From Undaria pinnatifida (lineage: Eukaryota > Sar > Phaeophyceae > Laminariales > Alariaceae): 64,000 bases of DNA. Position numbers and translations under genes: made by a program. The DNA lies in NCBI GenBank assembly GCA_012845835.1, contig JABAKD010000013.1, forward strand, positions 15,504,732 to 15,568,731, in the 5' to 3' direction. This document shows, one piece after another, positions 52,395 through 61,698 of the stretch. The stretch's first letter is position 1, and each line of letters starts with the position of its first letter. Under the pieces are notes generated by a model. It did not search any database, was not told the DNA's origin, and saw only the letters and a list, made by a program, of their open reading frames with translations.

Positions 52395-53469
52395 CCTATC
52401 CTTGGAGTTTAGGCCTCTTTACGAGGTGTGGGGGAATCTATAGCCCCATGTGTTTGTTTCGAATAGCCGCATCTTCGACTTCCTTTCTCGGTCTTTTAGG
52501 ATGAACGTTGTCGTCATCTTTCGACCGTCTTGAGGTCTGCATATACGACTATTCAGGGTGGGCTAATGTAATAGAGTGTCGGTATAGCGGGCAATAGATT
52601 CGGTAAGATAGTCCGCAGAGTAACGGTCTACTATTGGCCACAAGAAGATTCCCTTAGAACGGAATATTCTTAGTGAAGCGGATAACCCGTAGAGAATAGC
52701 TAGCTTATACCACAAGAACGTTCTCGGTAATAATGGAGCGTCCTCCTCTGGACAAGATAGGTAGAAGTGAGCGCGTTAAGCGCTCTTGGGAATATAGCAC
52801 ACCTAGGAGAACGTTCCTTGTACGTTCCATAGGTAAAGGTCCAGAAGAGAGCACAGCAGCAATGCTGGAGGGTGAAGCGAACTCTGTGAGCCTCACCCCA
52901 CCCCCATGCTCTCACTCCTTCCCCTTTCCTGTCTCCTTCGAGCTTCTCATAGCTCAACGCCAGTAATAAGAAACCATCAAAGAAGAACCGGTGCTGTCTC
53001 CAAGCGAAGCTGATACCCCTGCGTCCCTTCCCTCCCAACATCCGGCACCACGACTCCTTTACAACATTCATCAAATCAAAATACTTGCGAGCATATCATA
53101 TTACTATAATAATTACAATTAATTATATCATCTTACAAAAAAACGCTACAAAAGGGCCCAACGGGTTCCAACTATTAATACTATACAAAGAGGCCCACCT
53201 ACTTCCAACTTTTTTGAGCTTACAAGAACAAATGCAAAGGTTACTTGTATCCCACCAACAAAACTGCCCGAAAAAAACACGCGAAAACCAATCTACAGTA
53301 CTATTAATACTATATTATATAGCTGCAGCAAGAACAGCAGTTTTGTTTAGAGGCGAATTAAACTCGAACAGATGCTACTGCTGTGAGTTAATATCAATAG
53401 TATAGCCCCCAGCCCCCCCCGCCCCCCAGCCTTCTTCAGCCCTCGTTCAGGCCCATGTCGACCAGAGAC
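52395..53469. other. Unassigned; weak plus-strand frame at 52733
   Basis: The frame starting ATGGAGCGTCCTCCTCTGGA (52733) reads about 45 protein-like residues (DKIGRSERVKRSWEY) to a GTGAAG donor-like site after GCAATGCTGGAG. I cannot find its partner exon, and it remains unsupported. Confidence 0.3.
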
Positions 53470-53570
53470 CTTGCAAGTTGACAGGTCCAGCCCGTAGTGG
53501 ATGATGGCGAGCGTGGCCTTCTTGATCTCCTCCTGCATGTTACCGGCAGCCATCTGATCTGCGAGGACGG
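53470..53570 (-). CDS. Candidate internal exon with extreme GC3
   Basis: On the minus strand a T-rich acceptor (TTTTTTTCTTCGACAACTGCAG) leads into 33 full codons, reading VLADQMAAGNMQEEIKKATL then AIIHYGLDLSTCK. The next bases GTCTCT could be a donor after CAAG. Of the 24 codons from AAC ATG CAG onward, all but two end in G or C, the strongest coding bias in the window. Neighbouring exons were not found. GTC GAC ATG GGC CTG AAC GAG GGC TGA just downstream, one frame off, is equally biased and may be a continuation across a frameshift or tiny intron. Protein not recognised. Confidence 0.5.
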
Positions 53571-53674
53571 CTGCAGTTGTCGAAGAAAAAAAGACGATGT
53601 TTATGCCTTTAACTTTGCTTGTATGTATGTATCATTACTACTGCTGTACTACAGTTAGAATATGATAATATTAC

Positions 53675-53692
53675 GTACCAGGTACCTGGTAC
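53675..53692. other. Perfect 18-bp palindrome of the CCAGGTA motif
   Basis: GTACCAGGTACCTGGTAC is self-complementary and is followed by ACCAGGTAT. It is the best palindromic form of the motif scattered through the window. Confidence 0.8.
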
Positions 53693-53732
53693 CAGGTATT
53701 TGTTTTTGAGTAGTGGATTACGAAACGCATTA

Positions 53733-53823
53733 TTAATATTATAAAAATTATTAAAAAAATACACTGCAGCTGTGAGATCGAAGATTTTGTCGAAACTCAT
53801 CTTTGCAAGCTGTGTGTGATACG
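53733..53823 (-). repeat. SINE-C, short copy
   Basis: From the AT-rich terminus to GCAAGCTGTGTGTGATAC in plus reading. The minus-strand frame starts MSFDKIFDLTAAVYF. Confidence 0.8.
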
Positions 53824-54250
53824 ATTATCGGCTCTATCTACAAAAAAAAGTTTTTGCCCATTCGTTAGGGTCTCTTCTTAAAACATATACGCCGAAAACG
53901 TTTATAAACAAAATTGAATTTGTAGATATGTTGTACGTACAACCTTGTACGAGTGTAGACTATACGCATACATACGAACAGTACAATATTTTTGTGGCCA
54001 CAGAAGAGCTCTTGTCTTGTCTCTATTAATAGGATGGAAGATAAGAAAGACTATAGAATCGGCGCGGACACCGGGTGTGCTGGATTTTTATGGGTAAAAA
54101 TAAATGAACGGATTTTGTATGTATATATCTAATATTGGTTTCAAAGAGACAAGAAAGAGGGAGGAGAGAAGAGACCCCAAAAATGTGTACGTATCATAAG
54201 GATACAAGCACAATACCAAAAGTGCCGCCACTAAACAATGAACCACTGAC
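53824..54250. other. Unassigned sequence
   Basis: No repeat match or coding bias is seen. It may include intron or upstream sequence of the gene called at 54259. Confidence 0.4.
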
Positions 54251-54258
54251 CTTTGTAG

Positions 54259-54494
54259 CGATGTACATCTCCGCAAGGAGGTGCTTGATGCACCGAGAAG
54301 AAAGCGGCGGAAAGTGTGTCGTGTTGGACGTGAGCAGCCCCACCACCAGCTCCTGCCACGTCGAACCAAACGAGAAGAAGCCGCACGGGAAAAAACTTCT
54401 CGATCACTATCTTGGCAGCATTAACCTCGCGACCTCTGAAAAAAATACACAAATACAGAGCAGCAGCGATTGGAAGGTCGGAGTTGGGGGGCAG
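54259..54494 (+). CDS. Candidate penultimate exon, unknown protein
   Basis: After an acceptor-like CACTGACCTTTGTAG the frame reads MYISARRCLMHREESGGKCV, VLDVSSPTTSSCHVEPNEKK and HGKKLLDHYLGSINLATSEK. It ends at GGGGCAG before GTAATATG in phase 0. About three quarters of codons end in G or C. The opposite strand is also open, with plausible splice sites, but its GC3 is only near half, so plus is preferred. The frame is open further upstream to 54135, but that part is A-rich and looks intronic. Function not recognised. Confidence 0.45.
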
Positions 54495-54561
54495 GTAATA
54501 TGAGCAACCAACGTGCGCGTGAGACCAGATACCAACTGCCTCCTTTCCCTTCACTAACCAG

Positions 54562-54636
54562 ACCAGGGCAGTGAGACAAAAAGGCAAAACGACATCGCAG
54601 TCCTACAAAGTCGCGCGAAACATATCGGTGGGCTGA
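54562..54636 (+). CDS. Candidate terminal exon joined to 54259-54494
   Basis: The 67-bp gap 54495-54561 starts GTAATATG and ends CCTTTCCCTTCACTAACCAG, with a CACTAAC branch-point-like word, a textbook short intron. The exon then reads TRAVRQKGKTTSQSYKVARN plus ISVG and TGA. The basic tail suggests an exposed C-terminus. Confidence 0.45.
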   Translation, partial: TRAVRQKGKTTSQSYKVARNISVG

Positions 54637-54761
54637 GATTTCTCGACGAATTTGCAACACGCGATATTTTTCAAACTTTTTTTTCAATTGGTTTTGGTAT
54701 ACCCCCCCCTACCTGGGTTTTAGAAATGGATGGCGAGCTGTCGATATTACATTGTTATTCG

Positions 54762-56330
54762 AGCGAAGCGAGTTTCTAATTCCCACCCGCGGTCCCCCCG
54801 TAATAGCGCTCTATCTACTCGAAAAAAAAAGTTCGTGTGTTTGTGTGTTTGTACGCATTAACTTGAATTTAGACTAGGTCACTAGAAAAATGAGTGCTGT
54901 GGTGGCGGACCACACGAAAAAAAAAAAACGTAATAGCGCTTTACTCGAAAAAAAAAGTTCGTGTGTTTGAGTGTTTGTACGCTTTAACTTTTATTAAGAC
55001 TAGGTCACTAGAAAAATGAGTGCTGTGGTGGCGGACCACACGAAAAAAAAAAAAACGTAATAGCGCTTTACTCGAAAAAAAAAGTTCGTGTGTTTGAGTG
55101 TTTGTACGCTTTAACTTTAATTTAGACTAGGTCACTAGAAAAATGAGTGCTGTGGTGGCGGACCACACGAAAAAAGAAAAAAACAGCACAACAGCACAGC
55201 GGGACACACGAGCACACAGAGCACACAAAGACTAGGTCACTAGAAAAATGAGTGCTGTGGTGGCGGACCACACGAAAAAAAAAAAAACGTAATAGCGCTT
55301 TACCCGAAAAAAAAGTTCGTGTGTTTGTGTGTTTGTACGCTTTAACTTGAATTTAGACCAGGTCACTAGAAAAATGAGTGCTGTGGTGGCGGACCACACG
55401 AAAAAAAAAAAAAACGTAATAGCGCTTTACTCGAAAAAAAAAGTTCGTGTGTTTGAGTGTTTGTATAGTACGCTTTAACTTGAATTTAGACTAGGTCACT
55501 AGAAAAACGAGTGCTGTGGTGGCGGACCACACGAAAAAATAAAAAAATAAAAAAACAGCACAACAGCACAGCGGGACACACGAGCACACAGAGCACACAA
55601 AGACTAGGTCACTAGAAAAATGAGTGCTGTGGTGGCGGACCACACGAAAAAAAAAAAAACGTAATAGCGCTTTACTCGAAAAAAAAAGTTCGTGTGTTTG
55701 AGTGTTTGTACGCTTTAACTTGAATTTAGACTAGGTCACTAGAAAAATGAGTGCTGTGGTGGCGGACCACACGAAAAAAGAAAAAAACAGCACAACAGCA
55801 CAGCGGGACACACGAGCACACAGAGCACACAAGGGACCGCCAACACGCACAGCGGTCGCACAGCAGTCAGCACCACACGCACAGCAGACAACACACGCAA
55901 GCAGGGGGCATAGCTGATGGCATAGCGAAGGGCATAGCTGCTGCCTCATGGACCGGTCAAACAGACGTCCGTTGGCCTCGATTGAACCGAGCTCAGTCCG
56001 TGAGGCTAATTCCCACCTGCGGTCCCCCCGTAATAATAGCGCTCTACTCAATAAAAAAAAAAATGTGTGTTTGTGTGTTTGTACGCTTTAACTTGAATTT
56101 AGACTAGGTCACTAGAAAAATGAGTGCTGTGGTGGCGGACCACACGAAAAAAACAAACAGCACAACAGCACAGCGGGACACACGAGCACACAGAGCACAC
56201 AAGCGACCGCCAACACGCACAGCGGTCGCACAGCAGTCAGCACCACACGCACAGCAGACAACACACGCAATCACAGAGCACGAGGGTAAGGTACACGGGC
56301 AGGGGCGTCTTCAACGCCGCCTAAGGAAAC
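54762..56330 (+). repeat. 126-bp tandem array, about nine units
   Basis: GACTAGGTCACTAG (once GACCAGG...) occurs at about 54872, 54998, 55125, 55230, 55356, 55489, 55602, 55729 and 56102. Spacing is 126-133 bp, or 105-113 bp for units carrying an AGCACAACAGCACAGCGGGA block, plus one long 373-bp unit. Each unit has AAAAATGAGTGCTGTGGTGG followed by CGGACCACACG and poly-A, so a start codon and a GTGGT...ACCAC hairpin are repeated. Units differ mainly by poly-A length and block deletion. Confidence 0.9.
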
Positions 56331-56626
56331 CAATGATTTCCTCTTCTGCTGCAGATGCACGACCAATCAATTGCAAGTCAAACGTGGTGCCCCTCGCAAT
56401 CACACGAACCAATGGCCCGCGGACGCACACGTCTGACGACAGTTACATCTATCAGCTGTCGCTCGTTTTAGCGACAGCTACAATATCTTACATTTTAGTA
56501 CGCCCTTGCCCAAACCCGTCTGACATGTGTTCGAGAAAAAAATTGCAATTTGACTTCACACACACCTGTTCGTTCCAGCAAAGGAGTTCTTGCTCGCCTC
56601 GAAGCTCCGCTGGATGTTCCCTTTAG
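56120..56626 (+). CDS. ORF continuing from the last array unit, doubtful
   Basis: The last unit's ATG opens a 168-codon frame that begins MSAVVADHTKK. It passes through the His, Thr, Ala and Gln-rich block shared with the long unit at 55751-56107 and ends in sequence overlapping the reverse exon at 56566. The amino acid composition is repeat-driven. It might be the source gene of the array, but I give this little weight. Confidence 0.2.
   Translation: MSAVVADHTKKTNSTTAQRDTRAHRAHKRPPTRTAVAQQSAPHAQQTTHAITEHEGKVHGQGRLQRRLRKPMISSSAADARPINCKSNVVPLAITRTNGPRTHTSDDSYIYQLSLVLATATISYILVRPCPNPSDMCSRKKLQFDFTHTCSFQQRSSCSPRSSAGCSL
56453..56478. other. Hairpin with 10-bp perfect stem
   Basis: AGCTGTCGCT and AGCGACAGCT are separated by six bases. 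No terminator-like T run follows. Confidence 0.7.
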
Positions 56627-56706
56627 CTTTCTTTTGCTTCCCAGCCTTCACAGCGCCAGCCTCTCCGCGCAGCCTGTGCTTAATCTTGTGGTGGGTGTTC
56701 ACGTTG
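56566..56706 (-). CDS. Candidate lysine-rich exon
   Basis: The minus-strand frame reads NVNTHHKIKHRLRGEAGAVK then AGKQKKAKGNIQRSFEASKN and SFAGTNR to a donor-like AACAG before GTGTGTG. Most codons end in G or C. The upstream boundary is set at an AG after GGGCACCGC, which lacks a good pyrimidine tract, and an in-frame TGA lies just beyond it. It lies downstream of 56801-57127 on the same strand and may belong to the same gene. The plus-strand 77-codon frame is a shadow. Confidence 0.4.
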
Positions 56707-56800
56707 CTGCGGTGCCCTTTTCAGGGAACTGTCGTCTTGTTTTTGCGGCATGCGGGGTCCGCCATGTGGTCCTCTTCAGCTAACGGGACGACGTAGACCC

Positions 56801-57127
56801 CTATGTATGGAGTACATAAACGAGCGCTCGCCGGAAAACCTCTCTCCTGTAGCCGTCCGGCACCTTGAAGTCATCGCCAGCTTGGACGATGTCCTCGGGC
56901 AATACATATACCTCTTCTTCCATGCCGTACACGAGCGCCGGTGTAATTGCTAGCACGGCTTTATTGTCATCCACCTCGATTACCTCGGGCTGGCTCCCGG
57001 CTAATGGTGGAGAACGCGAACTGCCGCCACCCATCTGACGGAGGGGGATAGATGAACTGCCGCCACCCCTGTCAGGCGTGGATCCTCGCGGATCCGCCGC
57101 GTCCATATTCCCTCTCCGCGGGTGCAC
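56801..57127 (-). CDS. Candidate N-terminal coding region, unknown protein
   Basis: A 108-codon minus-strand frame with high GC3 starts MHPRRGN, with a second Met at residue 8 (MDAADPRGSTPDRGGGSSS). A GGGSS(S/R) segment is duplicated near the start. The rest is acidic and globular-looking (EVIEVDDNKAVLAITPALVY, MEEEVYVLPEDIVQAGDDF, VPDGYRREVFRRALVY). It either stops at TAG (56801-56803) or is spliced before that, for example at the GT after GACTTCAAG or AGAGAG, to reach 56566-56706. The fold is not recognised. Confidence 0.5.
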   Translation of the reverse strand: MHPRRGNMDAADPRGSTPDRGGGSSSIPLRQMGGGSSRSPPLAGSQPEVIEVDDNKAVLAITPALVYGMEEEVYVLPEDIVQAGDDFKVPDGYRREVFRRALVYVLHT

Positions 57128-57339
57128 AGATGCAATTTATGGATGTGCGTGTTTGTGTTCTTTGGTTTTGTGTCTGAGCTGTGGGTTGTTGTGAACGAGT
57201 GGGTGTGTTTGTGTGTTGGTGGGAGGGAATTGGGTCTGTGTAATTTCGTGTTGGGGGGGTGTGGCGTCAGCGTGACGGAAGAGACGTGACGTCAGAATGC
57301 ATGACACAATACAAGCAGTCAGAACCCGCTTGACCCTAA

Positions 57340-57780
57340 TTTGCAAAATTTACAATATATACCGGCCACTCCGGGTATTGTTACAAACGTACACCCGTAC
57401 CCGGGGTGTTGTGCCACAATCTTACAGAACTCACAGAACTTCCGGGTAAGGGTACGGGGTTCTTACAGAACTTCCAGAGGTTCCGGGTACGGGTACAGAG
57501 TTCTTACAGAACTTCCAGAAGTTCCGGGTATTGTAGCACGTGTGCACAGAACTCACAGAAGTTCTGAGCGGGTATAAAAATGCTGTACCCCTACCCCGGG
57601 TATTGTGCGCTCGGGCGTACAGAACTTCCGGGTACGGGTATATATGTCGTACAGAACTTCCAGAAGTTCCGGGTACGGGTATGAAAATGTCCTACAGAAC
57701 TTACAGAAGTTCTTTGTAGGGTGATACCCGGGGTAAATACCCCGGGCATGACTTTGTGAGTACCCTACAGAACACAACCT
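57340..57780. repeat. Palindromic GAACTTCCAGAAGTTC array
   Basis: ACAGAACTTC and GAAGTTC(C/T) words alternate with CGGGTACGGGTA and CCCGGGGT words about ten times. Perfect GAACTTC-CA-GAAGTTC palindromes occur at several places. The unit varies between about 30 and 60 bp. Confidence 0.8.
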
Positions 57781-57902
57781 TGGAAATCTTATTCGACGCG
57801 AAAATTAGCGTACGCCCTCTGTGATACAAAGAGTATCTGACCATCCACAAGCCACCCCGTTTTGCATTGCATTGCAAAAAATAAAGCTGCTTGTGAATTA
57901 AA

Positions 57903-58100
57903 TCAAATTATCAAACATATCATCCTTCGAATTCCCAAACAGGATTGCAACGACCCATCAAGTTCAGAAAATATCATCGGTAATTCAATGACTAATCGTG
58001 ACTTTGCATCCCCTCTCTCATTTTGAGACCAGCGTGTCCTGCACTGTACGATCACAAGGATGCCCCATCCCATCTCGTCAACACACGTAGGCAACCACAA
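57903..58100 (-). pseudogene. Decayed reverse-strand coding fragment, unit Z
   Basis: The frame contains SRLVIELPMIFSELDG, which aligns with EVVLPTVSF in the neighbouring unit at 58257-58475. The DNA just upstream in both (GTATCTCTTGTTTGTGG against GTATCTTTTGTTTTTGG) also aligns, with frame changes. The spacing of about 360 bp suggests a tandemly duplicated, broken gene. It is AT-rich and lacks the GC3 bias of the exons elsewhere. Not recognised. Confidence 0.35.
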
Positions 58101-58256
58101 ACAAGAGATACCAGCAAAACCTATGAGCCAGTGTAACCAATCCTTGCCAGCAAGCTTAATTAGCCGAAGTATTGGTCACTTGCAAACCATCATAAAAACG
58201 AAATACTCCCTTTCTGGCTTCTGTTCGCTCTAGCTCCAAATAGTCGAACAAATAAA

Positions 58257-58475
58257 CTATAAAATGCCGCTACTCTCGACACGAATAGCCCAAGCCCTCC
58301 CAGCTACGCAAACTATTCGATCATCGCAAAAATAACTCGTAATCCAGTCCTTGTCAATTGCGAACCAGTGCTCGCAAAATGATACTGTTGGTAAAACAAC
58401 CTCATGAACATGTTCACCCTCCTTTAATTTGCGATCAACCAGGAAATTACCGCCAAAAACAAAAGATACCCGCAA
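58257..58475 (-). pseudogene. Decayed reverse-strand coding fragment, unit Y
   Basis: A 72-codon frame reads MRVSFVFGGNFLVDRKLKEG, EHVHEVVLPTVSFCEHWF and ITSYFCDDRIVCVAGRAW to TAG. It looks protein-like, resembles unit Z, and a VFGG motif recurs in the ORF at 58795-59220. AT-rich codon use differs from the GC3-rich exons, hinting at a different origin. No family is recognised. Confidence 0.35.
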
Positions 58476-58794
58476 AATTCAATAAATCAGTGCCACCATC
58501 AATACCATACATAAGCAGTACACCTCTCAATAAGGTGCATCTACGTACCCTATTCTCCAAATCGTTGTCATATGTTTGTCAGCTCCACCAGTCCCCTTCT
58601 GGTTCTGTCTACACCAGAAAAACACTACAAGCTTCTCGGATATATGAGACTGTTTGATTTGAAAATGAAAACACACTTCAAAACTACCAACCAGGCGAAA
58701 AAGGATACGTATACTATCCAGAACGAATCTTAGATGATATTATCTGCGGGTCTCCACCCTCACCGCAAATAAATCGCCTACTATTTACGGGTCT

Positions 58795-59220
58795 TCATTC
58801 ACTCTTGTCAAAAATAAATAAACGCCATAATCCACCAAAAACAATATTTCGATCGGAAAGTGAATCCCTCGAAAAAACAGCTTCACCATTTTGATCAGAC
58901 CTGTTCCCCCCCCCGCCCGGCGATGTCGCCGAACCGTAAAGCTCCGGGAGTCGTTCTACGGTAGCCCCCCCAACACCCTTTTCTTTAACCAAATCGCCGG
59001 TTTCAAAATCGGCTCCCGGTCGTATCTCCTGAGATACGGTGTCCCTCGACACTCCGACGTCATCGATCAATAGACCTTTGCCCACAACTTTGTTTTCAAT
59101 TGTACCCTTCCTTGTGTCGAGCAGCCATGAAACGTTAAATAAAATCGCTGATTTTTTTTGGGGGACTATCGTAGAATCAGTCCCGGCTGGCGAAATAATG
59201 AACCAATCTGCTCCTTTCAT
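58795..59220 (-). CDS. 141-codon ORF, unknown protein
   Basis: An uninterrupted minus-strand frame runs from ATG to TGA. It begins MKGADWFIISPAGTDSTIVP, continues FNVSWLLDTRKGTIENKVVG and DDVGVSRDTVSQEIRPGADF, has a glycine-rich patch from a C run, and ends RNIVFGGLWRLFIFDKSE. It is the most natural single-exon protein in the window. Codon use is mixed, and the terminal VFGG region lies about 385 bp from the similar point in unit Y, so it may be the youngest of three duplicated units. No signal peptide or known domain is evident. Confidence 0.4.
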   Translation of the reverse strand: MKGADWFIISPAGTDSTIVPQKKSAILFNVSWLLDTRKGTIENKVVGKGLLIDDVGVSRDTVSQEIRPGADFETGDLVKEKGVGGATVERLPELYGSATSPGGGGNRSDQNGEAVFSRDSLSDRNIVFGGLWRLFIFDKSE

Positions 59221-59809
59221 GACCTCTCCCGCTGCTGCTGTTGCTGCTGCGTATCATGGAGTGCGCGCGGCCATGCCGCTCGACTTGTTACCCGGGCGAA
59301 CCCCATCGTTATTTGGTACTGCTGCCGACCGCCCACGATTACCCCACGTCCGTCCCTACCACTGTTACCAGCAGCAGGAAGCATGCGGTTTTTATGCCGC
59401 GCTGCTTTGCCCTACCAAACCACCCCCCTGGTAGGTGCACACGGCTAGCGGCCGTACGGCTTCTCGCGGAATATGCAGATAACGCGATATCTGCTGCCTC
59501 CACAACCGACCTTCCGAAATGGAGGGCGCACTGTGAATAATAACAAAATAAATGCCGTGCGACTAAAAATCCCCCGCTCGCAACACACGGCGAGGGTGCC
59601 TACGGCTGTACTTCTGCCATAGGACTTTTAGCTGCTGCTGTAAACCCCCCTGGCCGCTGTATACGGCGGGGGTGTCCTTGGGACGCTTCAATCATGGACA
59701 TTGTAAGCTGCTGCTACTCCCTGTCTACGGTCACGCTCCACCGTAGGGCTTTTACTAGCCACGCACTACGGCGGTACCCTGGAGCAAACTATCATACCCA
59801 TTCATGATG
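59221..59809. other. Unassigned, GCTGCTGC and CGGCGGGGG words
   Basis: GCTGCTGCTGTAAACCCCCC, CATAGGACTTTTAGCTGCTG and CGTAGGGCTTTTACTAGCC recur loosely. The plus-strand frames at 59039-59540 overlap each other and are not supported. Confidence 0.45.
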
Positions 59810-59935
59810 TCCCCAGCGCGCACGCTCGTGAAAACGAAACATAAAGTCGGTGGGAATCATACCCACGACCCACCGTTTGTTGGCTATTATATAGCACTAC
59901 CCACTGGACCATCCAGTCACGTGACTGTAGAGCAA
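59810..59935 (-). repeat. tRNA-like SINE head or tRNA pseudogene
   Basis: The minus strand reads ACTGGATGGTCCAGTGGGTA (A box) and, about 45 bases later, GTGGGTATGATTCCCAC, a perfect 5-bp T-stem with a 7-nt loop. Acceptor-stem halves do not pair, so it is not a functional tRNA. It is not clearly SINE-A or SINE-B. Confidence 0.55.
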
Positions 59936-60299
59936 ATTTGACTGGCCCAAAAGTACCGATCCCGTCAGAAAGCAACTCGCTTATCAAGCTGCCCTCCTTG
60001 CTCCCTCTTCCATCTTCGAAGAATCTCGACGATGGCAATACAGCATCTCTCTGTGCCATACCAGGTTGGCTCTCTCCTTCTCCCCATCGGACTCCTCCTT
60101 GCGCCTTGCTGCTCGTCTCGGCTGGTCTCCAAAAAGGCTGGCTCCTCAAACATGGCCTTTCCTTCCCCACCAAGCTTCTGCTAGAGCATGGCCCTGTTTC
60201 AATACCGCTGACTCGTAGACCTCCCATGAGGCTAGACCGAATCGGTTTCGCTCTAGAGTGCTCGTTAGCTCCAAGCGGGGTAGTTTTCAAGTCATTGCG
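59936..60299. other. Open on both strands, unresolved
   Basis: Plus (to 60438) and minus (60290-59802) frames are both open here. Neither has splice or codon support until about 60300 on the plus strand. The plus strand is pyrimidine-rich, as expected for an untranslated region or intron. Confidence 0.35.
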
Positions 60300-60418
60300 T
60301 TACGTCTCCCAACCTAGGGTAGAAGCGAGTCGAGTGGAGAACTCATGCGTGAGACCTCCGAGACGTGAGGTCCTGAGCGAGAGCTCACAGCAGTCGACCA
60401 TCAAGAACGCCACCCAGG
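60300..60418 (+). CDS. Candidate exon ending REVLSESSQQSTIKNATQ
   Basis: The last 16 codons before a GTACTA donor (after CACCCAG) are almost all G or C ending (GTC CTG AGC GAG AGC TCA CAG CAG and onward). The peptide is VEASRVENSCVRPPRREVLS followed by ESSQQSTIKNATQ. The 5' boundary is unknown and no partner exon was found. Confidence 0.35.
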
Positions 60419-60805
60419 TACTACTAGGTACCCAATAATAGTCCAATAATAGCCCGAACCGGCACGACACTGATAAGTAACTGCTGCGATGCTGAAAATC
60501 CCAAATCAACAGAAAAGGGGGAACACAGCCTTCCCAATTATATTATGTATGTGGGCTGTTCCTATCGAAAACAAACATGTCAGGCATCATGACAAAAAAT
60601 GAGTTATATTGCTTTTGCTACTGCTACGAGTATATGCTTGGTGTACCTGGTATGAGGTCCGACGATGTGTGTTTGATTGTTGCACTGGACGTTATTATGT
60701 TGTTGTCGTTGCTCGATCTCCTGCCGTGCACGAACCACACACATACACCTTGACTATTGGCACAAAGGCAAGAGCTTGAAAGACGATTCCTGCAGTTGTA
60801 CTACT

Positions 60806-60970
60806 TACACTGTAGTTGCAAGGGGAGTCGCCAACCTATATCCTTAATGAGGACACACAACCCGTAATACGCGCGACCGGAGTATCACACACAGCTTGCA
60901 AAGATGAGTTTCGACAAAATATTCGATCTCACAGCTAGCTGGTGGAGTGTATTTTTATTTTTATAATATA
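60806..60970 (+). repeat. SINE-C, medium-long copy
   Basis: ACACTGTAGTTGCAAGGGGA through the full core to TTTTTATAATATA, one of the best conserved copies. A GCTAGCTGG micro-duplication lies in the tail. Confidence 0.85.
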
Positions 60971-61698
60971 TTTGTAGCTAAAACAGATCAGGTGGAGCAA
61001 GAAAACAAACAAAAAAAGCTGGACCGTTCTGCAAGTAATATGCTGGACCGTCCGACCTCGGAGATGCCAGGGAAGAACCAACCGAGCGCTTTCAGCACAA
61101 AGATATTCGTAAGTAAGTCTATGCCTGGTATGTGCATACGAAGTTTGCTTCTTATTATGTTGCTTGTGATCTCACATTTTTGGTGCAAGCCTCTTCCCGT
61201 CATAATCTAGCCCGTGGCCACCAAAAGGCACAGGCAACCTACAAGGATGTACGCCTAGAATGCATACATACACTAGATAGACTCTTATGCGTACGGTACG
61301 TATTATACATTACATATTGCATTATCTGCTCATGAATGTGCATGCATGCCATGTATATGTGCATGCTGTACGCGGTCACGTGTGTGTTTATGTGTGAGTA
61401 AATTATCACTTGTGCGCGCATCACAGAAGAGAGCCGACTGACTCGTGGTGCATCACAACGATGGGCAAATCATTTATTGACAGTTGGCATAGAAAACAAA
61501 ATGCTAGTAACTTGTTGATATGGACAATTTTTATGTACGGGCTCTACCACCAGTCGTGCAGAATAAGCTGTTAACAGCAGTTGTACCAGGTATCGTGCAT
61601 CTTGCAAGAACGTACGGTACACTCTGCTGCCAGCTGCTGCCGTTGCCGTTCTGTTCATGGCATGACAACATATCACATCTAGCTGACGAGATGCTTAC
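60971..61698. other. Unassigned, possible intron of the reverse gene
   Basis: The sequence is AT-rich with no exon match. If the exon at 61699-61976 is spliced downstream on the minus strand, this region is intron. Confidence 0.4.

Noticed and set aside
54231-54587. 118-codon minus-strand ORF with acceptor and donor-like sites
   Set aside because: Third-position GC is about half, clearly lower than on the plus strand of the same interval. Retained as an alternative in the finding.
59802-60290. 162-codon minus-strand ORF
   Set aside because: It runs through a tRNA-like SINE head at its 3' end and lacks codon bias. The better-supported exon is on the plus strand at 60300.
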